DNA from: Enterococcus pseudoavium NBRC 100491
GTDB lineage: Bacteria > Bacillota > Bacilli > Lactobacillales > Enterococcaceae
Assembly: GCF_001544295.1 (NCBI RefSeq)
Contig: NZ_BCQF01000007.1
Span: 1-64,000 of the forward strand
Direction: 5' to 3'
Length of the DNA stretch: 64,000 nt
The notes below the pieces were generated by a model. That model ran no database searches. It was not told where the DNA came from and saw nothing but the letters and a program-made list of their open reading frames with translations. The position numbers were made by a program, and so were the translations under genes. Positions 23,886 to 33,693 of this stretch are shown in pieces; positions within the stretch are counted from its first letter, which is position 1, and each line of letters opens with the position of its first letter.

Positions 23886-26504
23886 ATGAATCGTTGGGTT
23901 TATTTATTTTCAGAAGGATCAAAAGAACAAAGAGACTTATTAGGTGGGAAAGGTGCTAATCTGGCTGAGATGACCAAATTAGGGCTGCCAGTACCGACCG
24001 GTTTTACTGTAACTACCGAAGCCTGTCTGCATTATTTAAATCATGGCAACCAGCTGATTGCTGAAATGAAAGAGCAAGTCATGACAGCCGTTGAAAAACT
24101 GTCACTTAAAACAGGAAAAAGATTTAATGACCTTGAAAATCCTTTATTAGTCTCTGTCCGCAGCGGCTCAAAATTTTCGATGCCGGGCATGATGGATACT
24201 GTCTTGAATCTAGGGCTAAATGATCAAACCGTGGTGGCCCTTGCCAGCAATAGTCAAAACGAACGCTTTGCTTATGACTGTTACCGTCGTTTGTTGCAAA
24301 TGTTCGGCAACGTCGTGATGGGGCTGGACAATAATGAGTTTGAAAATCGCATCACAGCCTTGAAAAAAGTCAACGGTTTGAACTTTGATAATGAATTAAC
24401 GGCAGATCATTGGAAACAAATTGTAAGCGAGTACAAAGAAATTTATCGCAAACAACTCAAACGTGAATTTCCGCAAGATCCAATCGAACAGCTGTATCTA
24501 GCGATTGAGGCCGTTTTTGGTAGCTGGAACAATCAACGGGCCAAAACTTATCGTCGCCTGCATGATATCAGCGATGATTTAGGAACGGCAGTCAATATTC
24601 AAGAGATGGTCTTTGGGAATTTTGGCGACTCATCTGGCACCGGTGTCGTCTTTTCCCGCAATCCATCGTTAGGAGATCCCGGTTTGTTCGGTGAATATTT
24701 GATTAACGCGCAAGGGGAAGATGTTGTAGCAGGGGTTCGGACACCGAAACCGATCCAAGTGTTAGCCGATGAATTGCCCGAACAGTTCCAGCAGTTGAAG
24801 GAAATTTGCGAGAATCTCGAAAAGCATTATCATGATATGCAGGACGTTGAATTTACCATCGAACGGGAAAAATTATTTATTTTGCAAACAAGAAGTGGCA
24901 AACGCACATCGAAAGCGGCCTTGAAGATCTTACTGGACTTTTATAATGAAGGGATTATCGATGAAAATGAATTAGTCAATCGAATCGAAGCGAAGGATCT
25001 GGAAGCCGCCTTGCATCCTAATTTTGACGCCGATAGCCTGAAAAAACGAGTCTCATTCTTATCTGGTCTAGCTGCTAGTCCCGGAGCGGCAACCGGAGCG
25101 GTCTATTTTACAGCGGAAGCTGCGACCGAGGCCAAAGCCCGCGGTGAACAGGTGATCTTAGTACGAGAAGAAACCTCACCGGAAGATATTGAAGGCATCG
25201 CAGTCAGTGAAGCCGTGATCACTAGTCGTGGTGGAATGACTTCCCATGCGGCAGTAGTGGCTCGGGGGATGGGGATTTGCTCCGTCGTCGGTTGTGAACG
25301 CCTGGATGTCAGTGAAACGGAAAAACGAGCAACCGTCGCTGGTGAAACGATCGAAGAGGGAACCATTTTATCCGTCGATGGCAGCACCGGCAAAATCTAT
25401 TTCGGTGAAATTCCGATGGAAGAAGTGACGAATACCGTCGCATTAGATGATTTACATGCAATTTGGGATCGTCATGCTAGGATCAAAGTGCGGGCCAATG
25501 CCGAAACGCCAAAGGATATTCAAACAGGAATGGCTTTAGGGGCGGTCGGCATTGGATTGGCCCGAACGGAGCATATGTTTTTTGAGAAAAGTCGCCTCTT
25601 GAAATTCCGGCAGTTGATTTTGGCGGATAGTTTAGACGAACGGCTTGCTGTCTTAAAAGAGTTGAAGGCAGTCCAGAAACAGGACTTTAAATTTATGTAT
25701 GAAGCTGCTCAAGGCAAAGCCACTACGATTCGCTTGCTTGATCCGCCATTGCATGAGTTTTTACCAAAGGGTGCCGATGAATGTCGCGAGGTCGCGAAGG
25801 ATTTAGGGAAAACATTCAATGAAGTGAAACGGAAAACGGATAACTTGGCCGAGGTCAATCCGATGCTAGGTTTCCGCGGCTTACGCTTAGGGGTGGCCTA
25901 TCCTGAAATCTATCAAATGCAAGCCGAGGCAATCATTGAGGCCGCTTGTGAAGTCACGCAAGAAAACGATTTTGTGATCCAACCGGAAATCATGATTCCC
26001 TTTACAATCGATGCTCAAGAATTTGCCCGGGTTCGTTCAGCGATCGAAACTGCGATTCAAGCAAGTTTAGAGAAGCAGCAACTAGTTTTAGCTTATCAAA
26101 TCGGCACGATGATTGAGATTCCTAGAGCCTGCTTTGTGGCAGAAGAGATTGCTGAATATGCAGATTTCTTTAGCTTTGGGACCAATGACCTGACTCAAAT
26201 GGCGTTGGGCTTATCGCGGGACGATTCGCCACGAATTATTACGCAATATTTGGACAGCGGTATTTTTGCCGATGATCCTTTCCAAGTATTGGATGAGGCT
26301 GGAGTAGGCGCGTTGATGAAGCTAGCAATCGAAGGGGGTCGTAAGACAAATCCTCAATTGAAGATTGGTATTTGTGGGGAGGCAGCTGCTCATCCGAAAT
26401 CAATCGCCTTTTTGAAGGATTTAGGGATCGATTATATTTCGTGCTCGCCATTTAGAATTCCCCAAGCGAAGATGACGCTGGCGCAAGCTGCTTTAAAAAT
26501 GTAA
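23886..26504 (+). CDS. ppdK: Pyruvate, phosphate dikinase
   Basis: It interconverts pyruvate, ATP and phosphate with PEP, AMP and PPi. The 872 residues match the family. The N-terminal ATP-grasp part has LLGGKGANLAEM and SVRSGSKFSMPGMMDT. The central phosphohistidine is His454 in RGGMTSHAAVVARGMG. The C-terminal PEP/pyruvate barrel ends with the catalytic Cys830 in IGICGEAAAHP. It lies alone with its own promoter and terminator. The bifunctional kinase/phosphorylase (DUF299) that often controls PPDK is not in the window. In fermenting Firmicutes it can work towards pyruvate using PPi. Confidence 0.95.
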   Translation: MNRWVYLFSEGSKEQRDLLGGKGANLAEMTKLGLPVPTGFTVTTEACLHYLNHGNQLIAEMKEQVMTAVEKLSLKTGKRFNDLENPLLVSVRSGSKFSMPGMMDTVLNLGLNDQTVVALASNSQNERFAYDCYRRLLQMFGNVVMGLDNNEFENRITALKKVNGLNFDNELTADHWKQIVSEYKEIYRKQLKREFPQDPIEQLYLAIEAVFGSWNNQRAKTYRRLHDISDDLGTAVNIQEMVFGNFGDSSGTGVVFSRNPSLGDPGLFGEYLINAQGEDVVAGVRTPKPIQVLADELPEQFQQLKEICENLEKHYHDMQDVEFTIEREKLFILQTRSGKRTSKAALKILLDFYNEGIIDENELVNRIEAKDLEAALHPNFDADSLKKRVSFLSGLAASPGAATGAVYFTAEAATEAKARGEQVILVREETSPEDIEGIAVSEAVITSRGGMTSHAAVVARGMGICSVVGCERLDVSETEKRATVAGETIEEGTILSVDGSTGKIYFGEIPMEEVTNTVALDDLHAIWDRHARIKVRANAETPKDIQTGMALGAVGIGLARTEHMFFEKSRLLKFRQLILADSLDERLAVLKELKAVQKQDFKFMYEAAQGKATTIRLLDPPLHEFLPKGADECREVAKDLGKTFNEVKRKTDNLAEVNPMLGFRGLRLGVAYPEIYQMQAEAIIEAACEVTQENDFVIQPEIMIPFTIDAQEFARVRSAIETAIQASLEKQQLVLAYQIGTMIEIPRACFVAEEIAEYADFFSFGTNDLTQMALGLSRDDSPRIITQYLDSGIFADDPFQVLDEAGVGALMKLAIEGGRKTNPQLKIGICGEAAAHPKSIAFLKDLGIDYISCSPFRIPQAKMTLAQAALKM

Positions 26505-26566
26505 GAAGACCGGATAAAAAAACATTTATATGAGTTTTTGATTAAAAAACGGAATGAATTTAAAAA

Positions 26567-26597
26567 GAGAGCCTCGAATGAACGAGGTTCTTTTTTT
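26567..26597 (+). terminator. Terminator after ppdK
   Basis: AGAGCCTCG pairs with CGAGGTTCT, followed by seven T. Confidence 0.75.
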
Positions 26598-27127
26598 GTT
26601 ATTATCAGAACAATTCAAAAATTTAAAAATTAGTAATAGATAACAATAAAATGAGAACAAAAGACGCTATATGAATAAAATATAATTTGTAAACGCATTC
26701 AAACTCCGCTATACTTCTTATAGGCTTAAAATACGTCATGTCATCAAAAAAAAGACCGGATTTTGGCTCGCTTGAATAACGGGGGAAAACTAGTAAAAAA
26801 GTTTATTTCTGATAAAAATCGACTTATTTTTATTGGATGATAGTTTTTTCACAATGACTTATGAATAATAATACGGTATAATATTGATTTGGGAGGTGAA
26901 ACAAACTGCGGAATTAGGAATCATAGAATAACATTTCTGACATTTATGAGCGGAATTTTCCGTTGATTGTTTTGGCGTTTTTCATCCTCAAAAGGGACCG
27001 TGAATTCGTCTTTAGAAAAAGTTATTCAAGCTGTCAAAATTTGAAAAATTTATTTGGACATGATCTTTCTAATGAATCTAACAGGTTTGAAAACTTGTTA
27101 CAAAAAAGAGAAAGCAGGGATTAAACA
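26598..27127. other. Long AT-rich upstream region of pepV
   Basis: About 530 bp with no convincing gene. TGTAAACGCATTCA at about 26691-26704 resembles a cre site and lies beside a TATACT-like -10. A TATAAT at about 26877 is followed by a perfect GGAGGTGA (26892-26899), but no standard start codon opens a frame of any length after it. The region may hold a small RNA or a long pepV leader. Nothing firmer can be said. Confidence 0.35.
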
Positions 27128-28546
27128 ATGACAATTGATTGGCAAAAAGAAGTAGAAGCACGCAAAGACGACTTACTGAAAGACTTAGGCGATCTTATTC
27201 GCATCAACAGTATTCGCGACGTGGAACATGGAACAAAAGAAGAACCTCTTGGACCTGGACCTGCTGCCGCATTACGTAAAGTATTGGAATTTGGTGAGCG
27301 TGATGGTTTCGTAACGAAAAACATCGAAAACGTAGCTGGCCACATCGAATACGGCGAAGGCGACGATATGCTTGGTTTATTGGGACACGTTGACGTAGTA
27401 CCAGTAGATGATAACTGGGATACCGATCCATTTGAACCAGTCATCAAAGATGGAAAATTATACGCACGTGGTTCAGCTGATGATAAAGGACCTTCAATCG
27501 CAGCTTACTATGCAATGCGGATCATTAAAGATTTGGAATTACCAATTTCTAAGAAGATTCGTTTTATCTTCGGTACAGATGAAGAGAGCGAATGGGTCGG
27601 CATCCACCGTTACATGGAAGTGGAAGAAATGCCTAAATTTGGTTTTTCTCCAGATGCTCAATTCCCAATCATCAATGGTGAAAAAGGGATCTTATCTTAC
27701 GAATTAACTTTTGCTAACAAAGACAACGCTGAAGCTAGCGACCTTGAGTTAGTAAGCTTTAAATCTGGCTTACGGACGAACATGGTACCAGGAGATGCAA
27801 CAGCAGTCTTGAAAGTTAACGACGAAGGAAAAGTTGCCGACATGAAAGCAGCTTTTGAAGCCTTCATCAAAAAATCTGACGTGAAGGGCGAATTTGCTGA
27901 AAACAACGGTGAAATCACACTGACTGTGATCGGTAAAGCGGCTCATGCACAAGAACCAAAATTCGGCGTGAACTCTGCAACGTTCTTAGCAGCATTCCTA
28001 GCTGATTACAACTTAGACGGCAATGGCGCAAACTACATCAAAACAACAGCTGAATACTTACACTTAGATTACAGTGGTAAGAAATTAAATGCTTACACAA
28101 AACACGATGTAATGGGTGAAACTACTTCATCAGCCAACTTGTTTGATTACAGTGCCGCTGGCGACAAAAAAATCACAATCAATGTTCGTCATCCAGAAGG
28201 TATCACAAAAGATGAGATCTTAGCGAACATGGAAGAAGTTCTTAAAGAAGCAGGCGTTTCCATCGCAATCATCGGTGATGTGAAAACTCCTCACTATGTT
28301 CCCGCAACTGATCCATTAGTGAAAACATTATTGGACGTTTACGAAGAACATACTGGCCTTGAAGGTCATGAAGAATCAATCGGTGGGGGTACTTACGGTC
28401 GAATCTTAGAACGTGGTGTCGCATACGGCGCAATGTTCCCAGGTGAAGAAAACGTAATGCACCAACCAAACGAATTTATGCCGCTTGATAGCTTGTTCAA
28501 AGCAACAGCTATCTATGCAGATGCAATTTATCGTTTAGCTAAATAG
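27128..28546 (+). CDS. pepV: Dipeptidase PepV (M20 family)
   Basis: The 472-residue enzyme matches lactic acid bacterial PepV in length and order. Metal ligands lie in LLGHVDVVP (His87, Asp89) and ARGSADDKGP (Asp119), with catalytic Glu152 and Glu153 in FGTDEESEW; the C-terminal EENVMHQPNEF carries a late His ligand. It cleaves unbranched dipeptides to amino acids in the cytosol. It stands directly before an OPT-type peptide transporter gene (87 bp), which fits joint peptide use. Codon use is strongly biased, suggesting high expression. The paralogue at 10583 is shorter. Confidence 0.95.
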   Translation: MTIDWQKEVEARKDDLLKDLGDLIRINSIRDVEHGTKEEPLGPGPAAALRKVLEFGERDGFVTKNIENVAGHIEYGEGDDMLGLLGHVDVVPVDDNWDTDPFEPVIKDGKLYARGSADDKGPSIAAYYAMRIIKDLELPISKKIRFIFGTDEESEWVGIHRYMEVEEMPKFGFSPDAQFPIINGEKGILSYELTFANKDNAEASDLELVSFKSGLRTNMVPGDATAVLKVNDEGKVADMKAAFEAFIKKSDVKGEFAENNGEITLTVIGKAAHAQEPKFGVNSATFLAAFLADYNLDGNGANYIKTTAEYLHLDYSGKKLNAYTKHDVMGETTSSANLFDYSAAGDKKITINVRHPEGITKDEILANMEEVLKEAGVSIAIIGDVKTPHYVPATDPLVKTLLDVYEEHTGLEGHEESIGGGTYGRILERGVAYGAMFPGEENVMHQPNEFMPLDSLFKATAIYADAIYRLAK

Positions 28547-28632
28547 GCACTTATGAGAGAGCAGGAATCCTGTTCTTACAGGATTCCTCATCTCATTGAG
28601 GAAAAGACAGTAAGGAAGGAATTTCAAAGATA

Positions 28633-30552
28633 ATGAAAAAACTCTCAAAAGACGCTTTTGGTGGAGTAGCAGGTAAGGATTACGTCCCTTACGTTGCAGA
28701 CAAACCTAAAAAATCTGGTTCACCGATCATTATGATCTTAGGTATTTTACTGGCTGCACTATTCGCTGCATCGACTGCTTATTCAGGTATGAAAGCAGGT
28801 CTGACAGTAGCCGCAGGTATTCCAGGTGCAATTATTGGATCAGGGCTAGTCGCTCTATTTGTAAAACCTAAAACAATTTTAGGTAAGAACTTATTGCAAT
28901 TAATGTCAAGTGGTGGGGAATCAGTTGCCTCAGGTATGATTTTCGTATTACCAGCCGTAATCTTAGTCGGTGGTAAAGTGAACTTCATCCAAGGAGTCGG
29001 CCTTGGTATCGGTGCTGTATTATTAGGTGTCGGTGTATTCTCAATCGTTCAAGACTACATGTTAGTTTCTGAACACGGTAAATTGGTTTATCCAGAAGCA
29101 ATGGCGATCTCTGAAACACTAGTCGCTTCTGATACTGGTGGCGATTCATTGAAATACATGGGAATCGGTTTTGGTATCGGTGGAGTTTTAACGGCTTTGA
29201 CTGGTTCTGTTTTCGGCATCATGAACAATGTCATCAGCTATGTAAATGAAAGCTTCTACAAATGGAAATTTGAAACAGAAGTTAACCCATTATTAGCCGG
29301 AATCGGCTTTATCGTTGGGATGGACGTTTCTGTGTTGATGTTTGCAGGTTCGATCTTAGCAAACTTCGCGATTGCGCCTTTACTTGGCTATTTCATGGAA
29401 ATGGCTAACAGCAATGCACACGTTTGGGATAATGCAGCACAATTGTTGAGCGCTTCTGACTTTGCTGTGATCTCTGGTTCTTATGTTAAATACATCGGAG
29501 CTGGTATGATGATCTCTGGTGGATTGATCGGTGCGATCAAACTGATCCCAACAATCATTTCATCAATCTCTGCAACTTTGAAAGGCCGTAAAGACGGTGT
29601 TGAACAAGAAGGCGGCGGAATGTTGCCATTGATCATCGGTGCTGTCGTAGGTATCGTAATGGGCTTCATCATCACTGGCAGTGTCGCAATGGCATTGATC
29701 GGTGGTCTTTTATCAATCGTTTTAAGTTTCCTATTTGTTATCGTTGCTGGTCGTTTGACTGGTACAATCGGAACTTCAAACTTACCAGTATCTGGTATGA
29801 CGATTGCGTCAATGGTTATCTTGACATTAGTCTTTGTTATGATGGGCTGGACGTCAGCTGAAAATACACAACAATTATTAATGTTCGGTACCTTTATCGT
29901 ATTAGCAATTTCTGTAGCCGGTGGTTATTCTCAATCACAAAAAGTTACTTTTGTAATGGGCGGAAACTTCAACGAAGGCCGTCGTTACTTCATTATTTCT
30001 AATATCGTGGGCGTCGTTATCGTAACTGGTATGATGGTTATTTTAGCTCCACAATTAGCAATCACTGGTTCAAATCCTCCATTTGGTTTGCCACAAGCGA
30101 ACTTGATGGCAACATTGACTTCAGGGATCATGTCTGGATCACTTCCATGGCATATGGTTATCGCTGGGATCGTAATGGGGATTGTTTTACACTTCATGAA
30201 AGTGCCAATTATGACATTTGCGATTGGTTTCTACTTACCAATTTCAACAACTTCAATCATTTTAGTTGGTGCCTTAATCCGTCGTCTAATCGATGAATTA
30301 AACAAAAAAGAAACCGAAGAAGTGGCCGAAGAACGGATTACTTTGGGTGTCAGCTTATCATCTGGTTTGATTGCTGGTGGCTCAATCATCGGTCTAATCG
30401 GAATCATCTTACAAGTAACAGGTGTCGTAACACCTGGCTCACCAACTGGTTTCTTAGGATCTAATGGTTCAGCCTTCTTGTTATTAGCAATCTTAGTGGT
30501 AGCAATTATCGCGCCATTGTTAAGCGTCAAGAAAGTGAAACACAATGACTAA
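28633..30552 (+). CDS. OPT family oligopeptide transporter
   Basis: The 639-residue membrane protein has about fifteen hydrophobic segments. It contains OPT-family stretches such as STAYSGMKAGLTVAAGIPGA near the N-terminus, LVYPEAMAISETLVASD and the glycine-rich LPISTTSIILVGALIRR. OPT proteins are proton-coupled importers of small peptides or of metal chelates; the substrate is unknown here. It lies between pepV and a PqqD-like gene and overlaps the latter by 8 bp. A hairpin without a T run (about 28567-28589) lies between pepV and this gene. Confidence 0.9.
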   Translation: MKKLSKDAFGGVAGKDYVPYVADKPKKSGSPIIMILGILLAALFAASTAYSGMKAGLTVAAGIPGAIIGSGLVALFVKPKTILGKNLLQLMSSGGESVASGMIFVLPAVILVGGKVNFIQGVGLGIGAVLLGVGVFSIVQDYMLVSEHGKLVYPEAMAISETLVASDTGGDSLKYMGIGFGIGGVLTALTGSVFGIMNNVISYVNESFYKWKFETEVNPLLAGIGFIVGMDVSVLMFAGSILANFAIAPLLGYFMEMANSNAHVWDNAAQLLSASDFAVISGSYVKYIGAGMMISGGLIGAIKLIPTIISSISATLKGRKDGVEQEGGGMLPLIIGAVVGIVMGFIITGSVAMALIGGLLSIVLSFLFVIVAGRLTGTIGTSNLPVSGMTIASMVILTLVFVMMGWTSAENTQQLLMFGTFIVLAISVAGGYSQSQKVTFVMGGNFNEGRRYFIISNIVGVVIVTGMMVILAPQLAITGSNPPFGLPQANLMATLTSGIMSGSLPWHMVIAGIVMGIVLHFMKVPIMTFAIGFYLPISTTSIILVGALIRRLIDELNKKETEEVAEERITLGVSLSSGLIAGGSIIGLIGIILQVTGVVTPGSPTGFLGSNGSAFLLLAILVVAIIAPLLSVKKVKHND

Positions 30553-30910
30553 AAACCAGCCGGAAGCAGTAAATCCGGAGACGGAAGAACTGTTAAAACG
30601 GGTTTATCGCCTCAAAGAAGGATTGCATTATGACGTTCGCGATGGCATCGTCTTTGTCATTACCGAACAAAATGCTTGGATCCAACGAGTCTTACGCAAG
30701 ATTCATTACAAGATCCCAGAAACTTCTGAGATGGAACTAGATAAATATGGCAGTTTTATTCTTCAGCAGATCGACGGTCAACGAACAGTCAAAGAGATCG
30801 GTGAAAACCTTGGTTCAGCCATCGAAGAAGCCAATGATCAATTGTATGATCGCTTACTGATTTATTTGCATCATTTAGAGAAGAATGAAAAATATATTGA
30901 GTTAGTTTAA
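30545..30910 (+). CDS. PqqD-like small protein
   Basis: The 121-residue protein has the PqqD-like pattern of a winged helix: SFILQQIDGQRTVKEIGENLG followed by a helical C-terminus (LYDRLLIYLHHLEKNEKYIEL). PqqD domains bind peptides for RiPP enzymes, but many stand-alone copies occur with no RiPP genes. It is translationally coupled to the OPT transporter by an 8-bp overlap. I see no radical SAM peptide-modifying gene or precursor peptide here, so a role linked to the transporter or to peptide sensing is more likely (inference). Confidence 0.72.
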   Translation: MTKNQPEAVNPETEELLKRVYRLKEGLHYDVRDGIVFVITEQNAWIQRVLRKIHYKIPETSEMELDKYGSFILQQIDGQRTVKEIGENLGSAIEEANDQLYDRLLIYLHHLEKNEKYIELV

Positions 30911-30913
30911 TCG

Positions 30914-30951
30914 AAATGCCCTTCAAGCAATCAGCTTGGAGGGCATTTTTA
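30914..30951 (+). terminator. Terminator of the pepV-OPT-PqqD unit
   Basis: AAATGCCCTTCAAGC pairs with GCTTGGAGGGCATTT (one wobble), followed by T. Confidence 0.85.
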
Positions 30952-31054
30952 GTTGTTTTGCTCAGGAAAGAGGAAGACCTAAATTTTTTGGTCTTCTGCA
31001 TAGAGTATAAAGCAACCGTTTTCATTGAACTTTAAGCAAATTCGAAGTGGGATT

Positions 31055-31063
31055 TGTTATAAT
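31055..31063 (+). promoter_or_regulatory. Extended -10 promoter of pepX
   Basis: TGTTATAAT matches an extended -10 (TGN-TATAAT), about 65 bp before the ATG. No good -35 is visible. Confidence 0.45.
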
Positions 31064-31129
31064 TATTTTATCAGGAATAAAGATGCTTAGTTTTCTGGAA
31101 AAAGTAACGAAAAATAAGGAGCGAACGAG

Positions 31130-33520
31130 ATGAAACTTAATCAATTTGGTTTAAAACGTGTTTCACTAGCAGAAGCGAAAAAAGAATTATCAGCGGCTGA
31201 GTTTCTGACAGTTGAGTCAGCGAAAGATGCGACGAAACTTTGGTTTGAATTTCTACAGAAAAGTTTTTTAGCGGTGCGTGACCACAGCGGCTTTGTCAAT
31301 AAACTAGGAAACTTTTTAGCGAATGAAACAACAGACTTAGGCGCTTTTTACCAAGCCGGCACGCCTGTCACCAAAGAAGTTTTTTACACAGTGGCTTTGC
31401 AGCAGTTGGAATTTGAACCAACGCTTGATTTTGAGGTGAAAAATGTTTTGGCGGATGCCGAAAAAATTGGCGTTCCCATGATCGATGGTGATTTTTCATT
31501 GCGGGAGACGGTGATCGAAGCATGGTATTTACTCTTAATCAGCCATACGAAAAATGGGTTGAATTATTTAGATAAGCTGGCTTCTGAGGGGTATTACGAA
31601 AAAACGACGGTTAGTAAACCGTTCTTCTTCAACGGGAAAGCCCAAGCCGTTTTTGATACAAGCCGTTTGATACGAGAAGTAGTTTACGTGGAAGCGCCTT
31701 TGGATACGGATCAAGATGGTCAGCGGGATTTATTAAAGTTAGAAATTTTACGTCCGCAAGAAACGGAAGAAGGTTTGCAAGTCGCGACGGTCTTTACGGC
31801 GAGTCCTTACAGTCAAGGAGTCAATGGGCCAGCTGGCGAAGCATTGACTTATGATGTCAATGTGCCCTTGGAGCGCAAAGAACCGACGGAAACGACCTAT
31901 GAAGAGATTCAATACCAACCAACTCCCGTTGTATTACCAAAAGAGCGAGCTGTCAAAGGCCATGCGACCCATGCGACGGAAACGTTTAGCCGGGAGAACA
32001 ATCATAGTTTGAATGATTTCTTCTTAGCGCGCGGCTTTGCGGCAGTTTACGGTGCGGGTATCGGTACGCGGGATTCCGATGGGATTCAAACGTGTGGTTC
32101 TGTCGAACAAACGACGGCGATGGTGGCTTATATCGAATGGTTGGCTGGCAATCGGCGGGCCTTCACCAACCGGACCGATCAGATCGAGATCAAAGCTTGG
32201 TGGAGCAATGGTAAGGTAGCGATGACCGGAAAATCATATCTAGGAACATTGGCGACGGCTTGTGCGACCCGCCAAGTTGAAGGATTGGAAACGATTATTT
32301 CCGAAGCAGCGATTTCTGATTGGTATCAATATTACCGGGATAATGGATTAGTGATTGCTCCGGGGGGCTTTCCGGGCGAAGATGCCGACGTACTGGCAAT
32401 CGAAACTTTCAGTAAGATGCGTAACGCTGGGGATTATCTCCACAGTAAGGAATTTTTCTTGAATTATTTGCAGGAAATGGCAATCCTGCAAGACCGCCAG
32501 TTTGGCAATTATAATACCTTCTGGGACGAACGAAATTATTTGCCGTTGATCAAAGACATCAAATGTGATGTGGTGATGGTTCACGGATTGAATGACTGGA
32601 ACGTGAAACCGCGGCAAGTAGCCGATCTGTGGGAGGCTTTAAAAGAAGTACCGGTTGCGAAAAAACTGATCTTACATCAAGGACAGCATATCTATATCAA
32701 CAATATGCCGTCACTAGATTTTCAAGATATGATGAACTTGTGGCTGAGTCATAAACTTTACGATGTAGAAAACAATGCCAAGGAAATCTTGCCAGACATC
32801 GTTTACCAAAAGAATACGGCACCAGAAACGTGGGAGACTTTGACAGATTGGGGCCCTACCAATGAAAAAGTCTATCATCTAGCTGAAAATGCGCTGACCG
32901 AAACCGCCAGTGAAAGCCAACTGACGTTTAGCGATCAATTGCCACTAGCGCAATATGAAGGCTATACGAAAAATATCGATTTATGGGAAAAAGAGTTGAA
33001 GGAAGCTGGCCCCATGGATGGGCACCGCTATTTAGCTAAAACCGCTAAATTGAATGAAGCGCTCTTCTTAAACGGTCGACCAAAAGTTAAAATCAAAGTC
33101 GCTTCCAGTCTGGATTTAGGCATGTTGAGTTTTGAATTGATCGACTTTGGGACGGCTCAACGTTTGAAACCAGTTCCGGATGTTTTGGCTTTACACGGCT
33201 TGCCATTAGGTCGTAATTGGCGGGAAGATAATTTAGTTGAATTCAAATTAGGGGCAGAAGATGAGTATAAGCTGATTACCCGCGGTCATATCAATCTGCA
33301 AAATCGGGAAAATGCTTGGAAAAATGATGACTTGCAGGCCAATCAGTTCGTTGAAGTAGAAGTCAGCTTGCAACCGACGATGTATCATTTGCCAGCCGGT
33401 CGTCAAATTGGTTTAGCCGTTTATGGCACTGATTTTGGCATGACCGTGCGGGGCAATCAAGCGATAGATTATACGCTAGACTTGGCCGAATCATCCGTGA
33501 TTTTACCGATCGGCGAATAA
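31130..33520 (+). CDS. pepX: Xaa-Pro dipeptidyl-peptidase PepX (S15)
   Basis: The 796-residue serine peptidase removes X-Pro dipeptides from peptide N-termini in the cytosol. An N-terminal helical domain (about 1-150) precedes an alpha/beta hydrolase core with MTGKSYLGTLA (nucleophile Ser369), an acid in VHGLNDWNVKP and the His in HQGQHIY. A C-terminal beta jelly-roll completes the S15 layout. Its length is close to that of lactic acid bacterial PepX. ATAAGGAGCGAACGAG precedes the ATG. It is a single gene with its own terminator. Confidence 0.96.
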   Translation: MKLNQFGLKRVSLAEAKKELSAAEFLTVESAKDATKLWFEFLQKSFLAVRDHSGFVNKLGNFLANETTDLGAFYQAGTPVTKEVFYTVALQQLEFEPTLDFEVKNVLADAEKIGVPMIDGDFSLRETVIEAWYLLLISHTKNGLNYLDKLASEGYYEKTTVSKPFFFNGKAQAVFDTSRLIREVVYVEAPLDTDQDGQRDLLKLEILRPQETEEGLQVATVFTASPYSQGVNGPAGEALTYDVNVPLERKEPTETTYEEIQYQPTPVVLPKERAVKGHATHATETFSRENNHSLNDFFLARGFAAVYGAGIGTRDSDGIQTCGSVEQTTAMVAYIEWLAGNRRAFTNRTDQIEIKAWWSNGKVAMTGKSYLGTLATACATRQVEGLETIISEAAISDWYQYYRDNGLVIAPGGFPGEDADVLAIETFSKMRNAGDYLHSKEFFLNYLQEMAILQDRQFGNYNTFWDERNYLPLIKDIKCDVVMVHGLNDWNVKPRQVADLWEALKEVPVAKKLILHQGQHIYINNMPSLDFQDMMNLWLSHKLYDVENNAKEILPDIVYQKNTAPETWETLTDWGPTNEKVYHLAENALTETASESQLTFSDQLPLAQYEGYTKNIDLWEKELKEAGPMDGHRYLAKTAKLNEALFLNGRPKVKIKVASSLDLGMLSFELIDFGTAQRLKPVPDVLALHGLPLGRNWREDNLVEFKLGAEDEYKLITRGHINLQNRENAWKNDDLQANQFVEVEVSLQPTMYHLPAGRQIGLAVYGTDFGMTVRGNQAIDYTLDLAESSVILPIGE

Positions 33521-33530
33521 GGAAGCAGAA

Positions 33531-33566
33531 GGCGGTGTGACAAAATTCTTGTCACACCGCTTTTTT
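33531..33566 (+). terminator. Terminator after pepX
   Basis: GCGGTGTGACAA pairs with TTGTCACACCGC, followed by six T. Confidence 0.85.
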
Positions 33567-33693
33567 GCTGTTCGTAGCATCAGCCAACTTTTATCCGTAT
33601 CATTATTCTTTTTACTAGGTTTGAGCTATGATAGATTTGATAAGGTTAGTTGCTGCAGGCGGCTAGCCAAAAGAAAAGTCAGGAGCTGAAAAG

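Noticed and set aside
27128-28546. Succinyl-diaminopimelate desuccinylase (DapE) for the M20 proteins
   Set aside because: Length (472 and 434 residues), the DDKGP/DNKGP motif and the context with peptide transport fit PepV-type dipeptidases better.
30545-30910. RiPP or lasso peptide biosynthesis signalled by the PqqD-like protein
   Set aside because: No radical SAM maturase, asparagine synthetase-like cyclase, protease or precursor peptide gene lies in the flanking 5 kb.
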